Assembly: GCA_025360645.1 (NCBI GenBank)
Contig: JANYBT010000143.1
Span: forward strand, 1-41,066
Source: Acidobacteriaceae bacterium
GTDB lineage: Bacteria > Acidobacteriota > Terriglobia > Terriglobales > Acidobacteriaceae
Reading direction: 5' to 3'
Length of the DNA: 41,066 bases
Position 1 is the stretch's first letter; each line of letters begins with the position of its first letter. The translations under genes and the position numbers were made by a program. Positions 40,099 through 41,066 of the stretch are shown here, piece after piece. Below the pieces are notes generated by a model, which was not told the origin of the DNA, searched no databases, and saw only the letters and a program-made list of their open reading frames with translations.

Positions 40099-40592
40099 TT
40101 GGTGGTCCTGCTGCGGGGGGAGGACGTTTTCTGTTCTGGCGGACTGGCCGCCAATGCTGGCCGGTCATCGGCAGCAACGCTGGACTCCACGATGCGCCGC
40201 AGAGCGGCGATCAGAGCGGTCCCATTTTTCCGCAACTCTGCATGGTGATGCATCGAGAGCTGTGACAACACTCTTTCTCCCTTGGCGGTGAGGGATAGGA
40301 GTACCTCGCGGCGGTCCTGCGTGGCATGGACGCGCCGAATGTATCCTCCGCGAGCAAGCCGGTCTGCCATTTCGACTGCGCTGTGATGCTGGATCTGGAG
40401 GCGCTCGGCAAGGTCGAGAACGCGAGGACGCGACTGGGAGGGCAGCCCTTTTAACGCCAGCATGAACTGATGCTGCCCGGGCTCGAGACCTGCATTGCGA
40501 GCCGCCTCCTCGCTAAAACCCAGGAACCTGCGGATCTGGTGGCGGAACTCCGCGAGGGCCTGGAAATCCGAATCGGTAAGAGTGATGTTCAT
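40083..40592 (-). CDS. MarR-family transcriptional regulator
   Basis: 169 aa. The winged helix is visible in GQHQFMLALKGLPSQ, RVLDLAERLQIQHHSAVEMA (recognition helix) and RGGYIRRVHATQDRREVLLS (wing with the typical D-R-R). The C-terminal about 35 residues are Pro/Ser/Thr/Arg-rich and overlap the ClC start. No nearby Shine-Dalgarno site precedes ATG 40592. It should repress its own operon through the palindrome at 40643-40659 and so control the ClC gene in response to an unknown ligand. Confidence 0.93.
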   Translation of the reverse strand: MNITLTDSDFQALAEFRHQIRRFLGFSEEAARNAGLEPGQHQFMLALKGLPSQSRPRVLDLAERLQIQHHSAVEMADRLARGGYIRRVHATQDRREVLLSLTAKGERVLSQLSMHHHAELRKNGTALIAALRRIVESSVAADDRPALAASPPEQKTSSPRSRTTKWRSL

Positions 40593-40637
40593 GGCTGCGT
40601 GGAACTGCGGTTCGCGCGGTGGTTCCTCTCAATCCTA

Positions 40638-40667
40638 CATATATATCGTATCACGATATGATATCAA
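40638..40667 (-). promoter_or_regulatory. Promoter of the MarR-ClC operon with a 17-bp operator inside
   Basis: On the minus strand TTGATA (40662-40667) and TATATG (40638-40643) are 18 bp apart. Nearly the whole spacer is the perfect inverted repeat ATATCGT-ATC-ACGATAT (40643-40659). A MarR dimer bound there would block RNA polymerase. Confidence 0.6.
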
Positions 40668-40786
40668 AATGGCCAAGAGCATTCCTGCAAGAGCATTCCT
40701 GGTGGGGCGCTGGCTTCGGCCTTCCTCAGCCATTTACAATGCAAAGTTCCCTGATTTTTTGGACTTTCTGTGTGAGGGGTGTGCCT

Positions 40787-41066
40787 GTGATTCCACGCTA
40801 TACCCGGCCGGCCATGGGCCGCATCTGGAGTGACGAAAACAAGTTTCGCAGTTGGCTGGCGGTCGAAGTGGCCGCGACGGAAACCCTCGCCGAGGCAGGA
40901 ATTGTGCCCACTGAGGCGGCGCGCGCAATTCGCGAGAAGGCGAACTTCAAGGTCGAGCGAATCCATGCGATCGAGGCTGAGGTGAAGCACGACGTGATTG
41001 CATTCACTACGGCGGTGGCGGAGTTCGTGGGGCCGGAGTCGCGCTGGTTTCATTACGGGCTGACGT
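40787..41066 (+). CDS. purB: Adenylosuccinate lyase, N-terminal part (cut by window edge)
   Basis: Ninety-three complete codons are visible from GTG 40787, which has GAGGGG seven bases upstream; GTG 40781 and 40772 are in frame alternatives. The translation begins IPRYTRPAMGRIWSDENKFR and continues WLAVEVAATETLAEAGIVP, then RIHAIEAEVKHDVIAFTTAV. This matches the start of PurB, which splits adenylosuccinate and SAICAR in purine synthesis. A TACAAT hexamer (40735-40740) is a possible -10. The C-terminal four fifths lie outside the window. Confidence 0.92.
   Translation, partial: MIPRYTRPAMGRIWSDENKFRSWLAVEVAATETLAEAGIVPTEAARAIREKANFKVERIHAIEAEVKHDVIAFTTAVAEFVGPESRWFHYGLT

Overview
The window most likely comes from a soil-type acidobacterium (Acidobacteriota, class Terriglobia or a relative). 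The strongest single indicator is the gene at 24481-25701. It matches the von Willebrand factor A family that was named from acidobacteria. Supporting signs are the high G+C content, the abundance of secreted Ig-like, beta-helix and beta-propeller proteins, a secreted beta-lactamase-fold hydrolase, and ordinary diderm genes such as LolC/LolD. I see no rRNA, tRNA, CRISPR array, transposase or phage module. The window is chromosomal, and both ends cut genes: a beta-helix protein on the left and purB on the right.

Layout. 1-2412 (minus): C-terminally cut giant secreted protein. 3042-4851 (plus): PP2C phosphatase and a TerC-family membrane protein. 4891-9161: L-aspartate oxidase, divergent from an aroB-menG-tauE run with start/stop overlaps. 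9192-11314 (minus): a secreted peptidyl-prolyl isomerase (foldase) followed by an extended SDR. 11433-13306 (plus): a CDF metal exporter with a tripled cytoplasmic part, then an OsmC protein. 13338-14535: two adjacent toxin-antitoxin pairs (RelE/XRE-like and HicBA). 14614-18171: EamA and MFS transporters and a zinc-ribbon/rhomboid/TPR protein. 18175-23078: unknown secreted protein, CheY/HD-GYP regulator, glycosyltransferase, ZIP transporter, and a secreted Ig-like plus putative alpha/beta-hydrolase protein. 23149-23371: two hairpin-bearing 114-bp repeats. 23375-30016: beta-lactamase-fold hydrolase and VWFA protein (minus), divergent from an S55-like (SpoIVB-type) protein and a seven-bladed propeller protein (plus). 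30378-32084: ICMT-like methyltransferase, ArsR regulator, an SRPBCC gene remnant and an intact SRPBCC gene. 32235-34630: LolC/E-type permease and LolD ATPase separated by repeats. 34828-38123: ClpC, cupin, glutaredoxin. 38251-40592 (minus): MarR regulator and ClC channel/transporter. 40787 to the end: purB.

Themes. Envelope and secretion functions dominate: foldase, Lol transport, rhomboid, S55-like protein, VWFA, propeller, hydrolases. Metal and ion handling recurs (TerC, CDF, ZIP, ClC). Many genes have a -10-like hexamer, often an extended TG-N-TANNAT form, a few bases before the start codon and no Shine-Dalgarno site, which suggests very short leaders or leaderless mRNAs. The points I consider most worth testing are the reversed motif order in the S55-like protein, the apparent frameshift at the start of the RelE-like toxin gene, the SRPBCC gene remnant, the MarR operator lying inside its own promoter, and several unexplained intergenic repeat arrays. 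All calls rest on reading the sequence; no database search was run.
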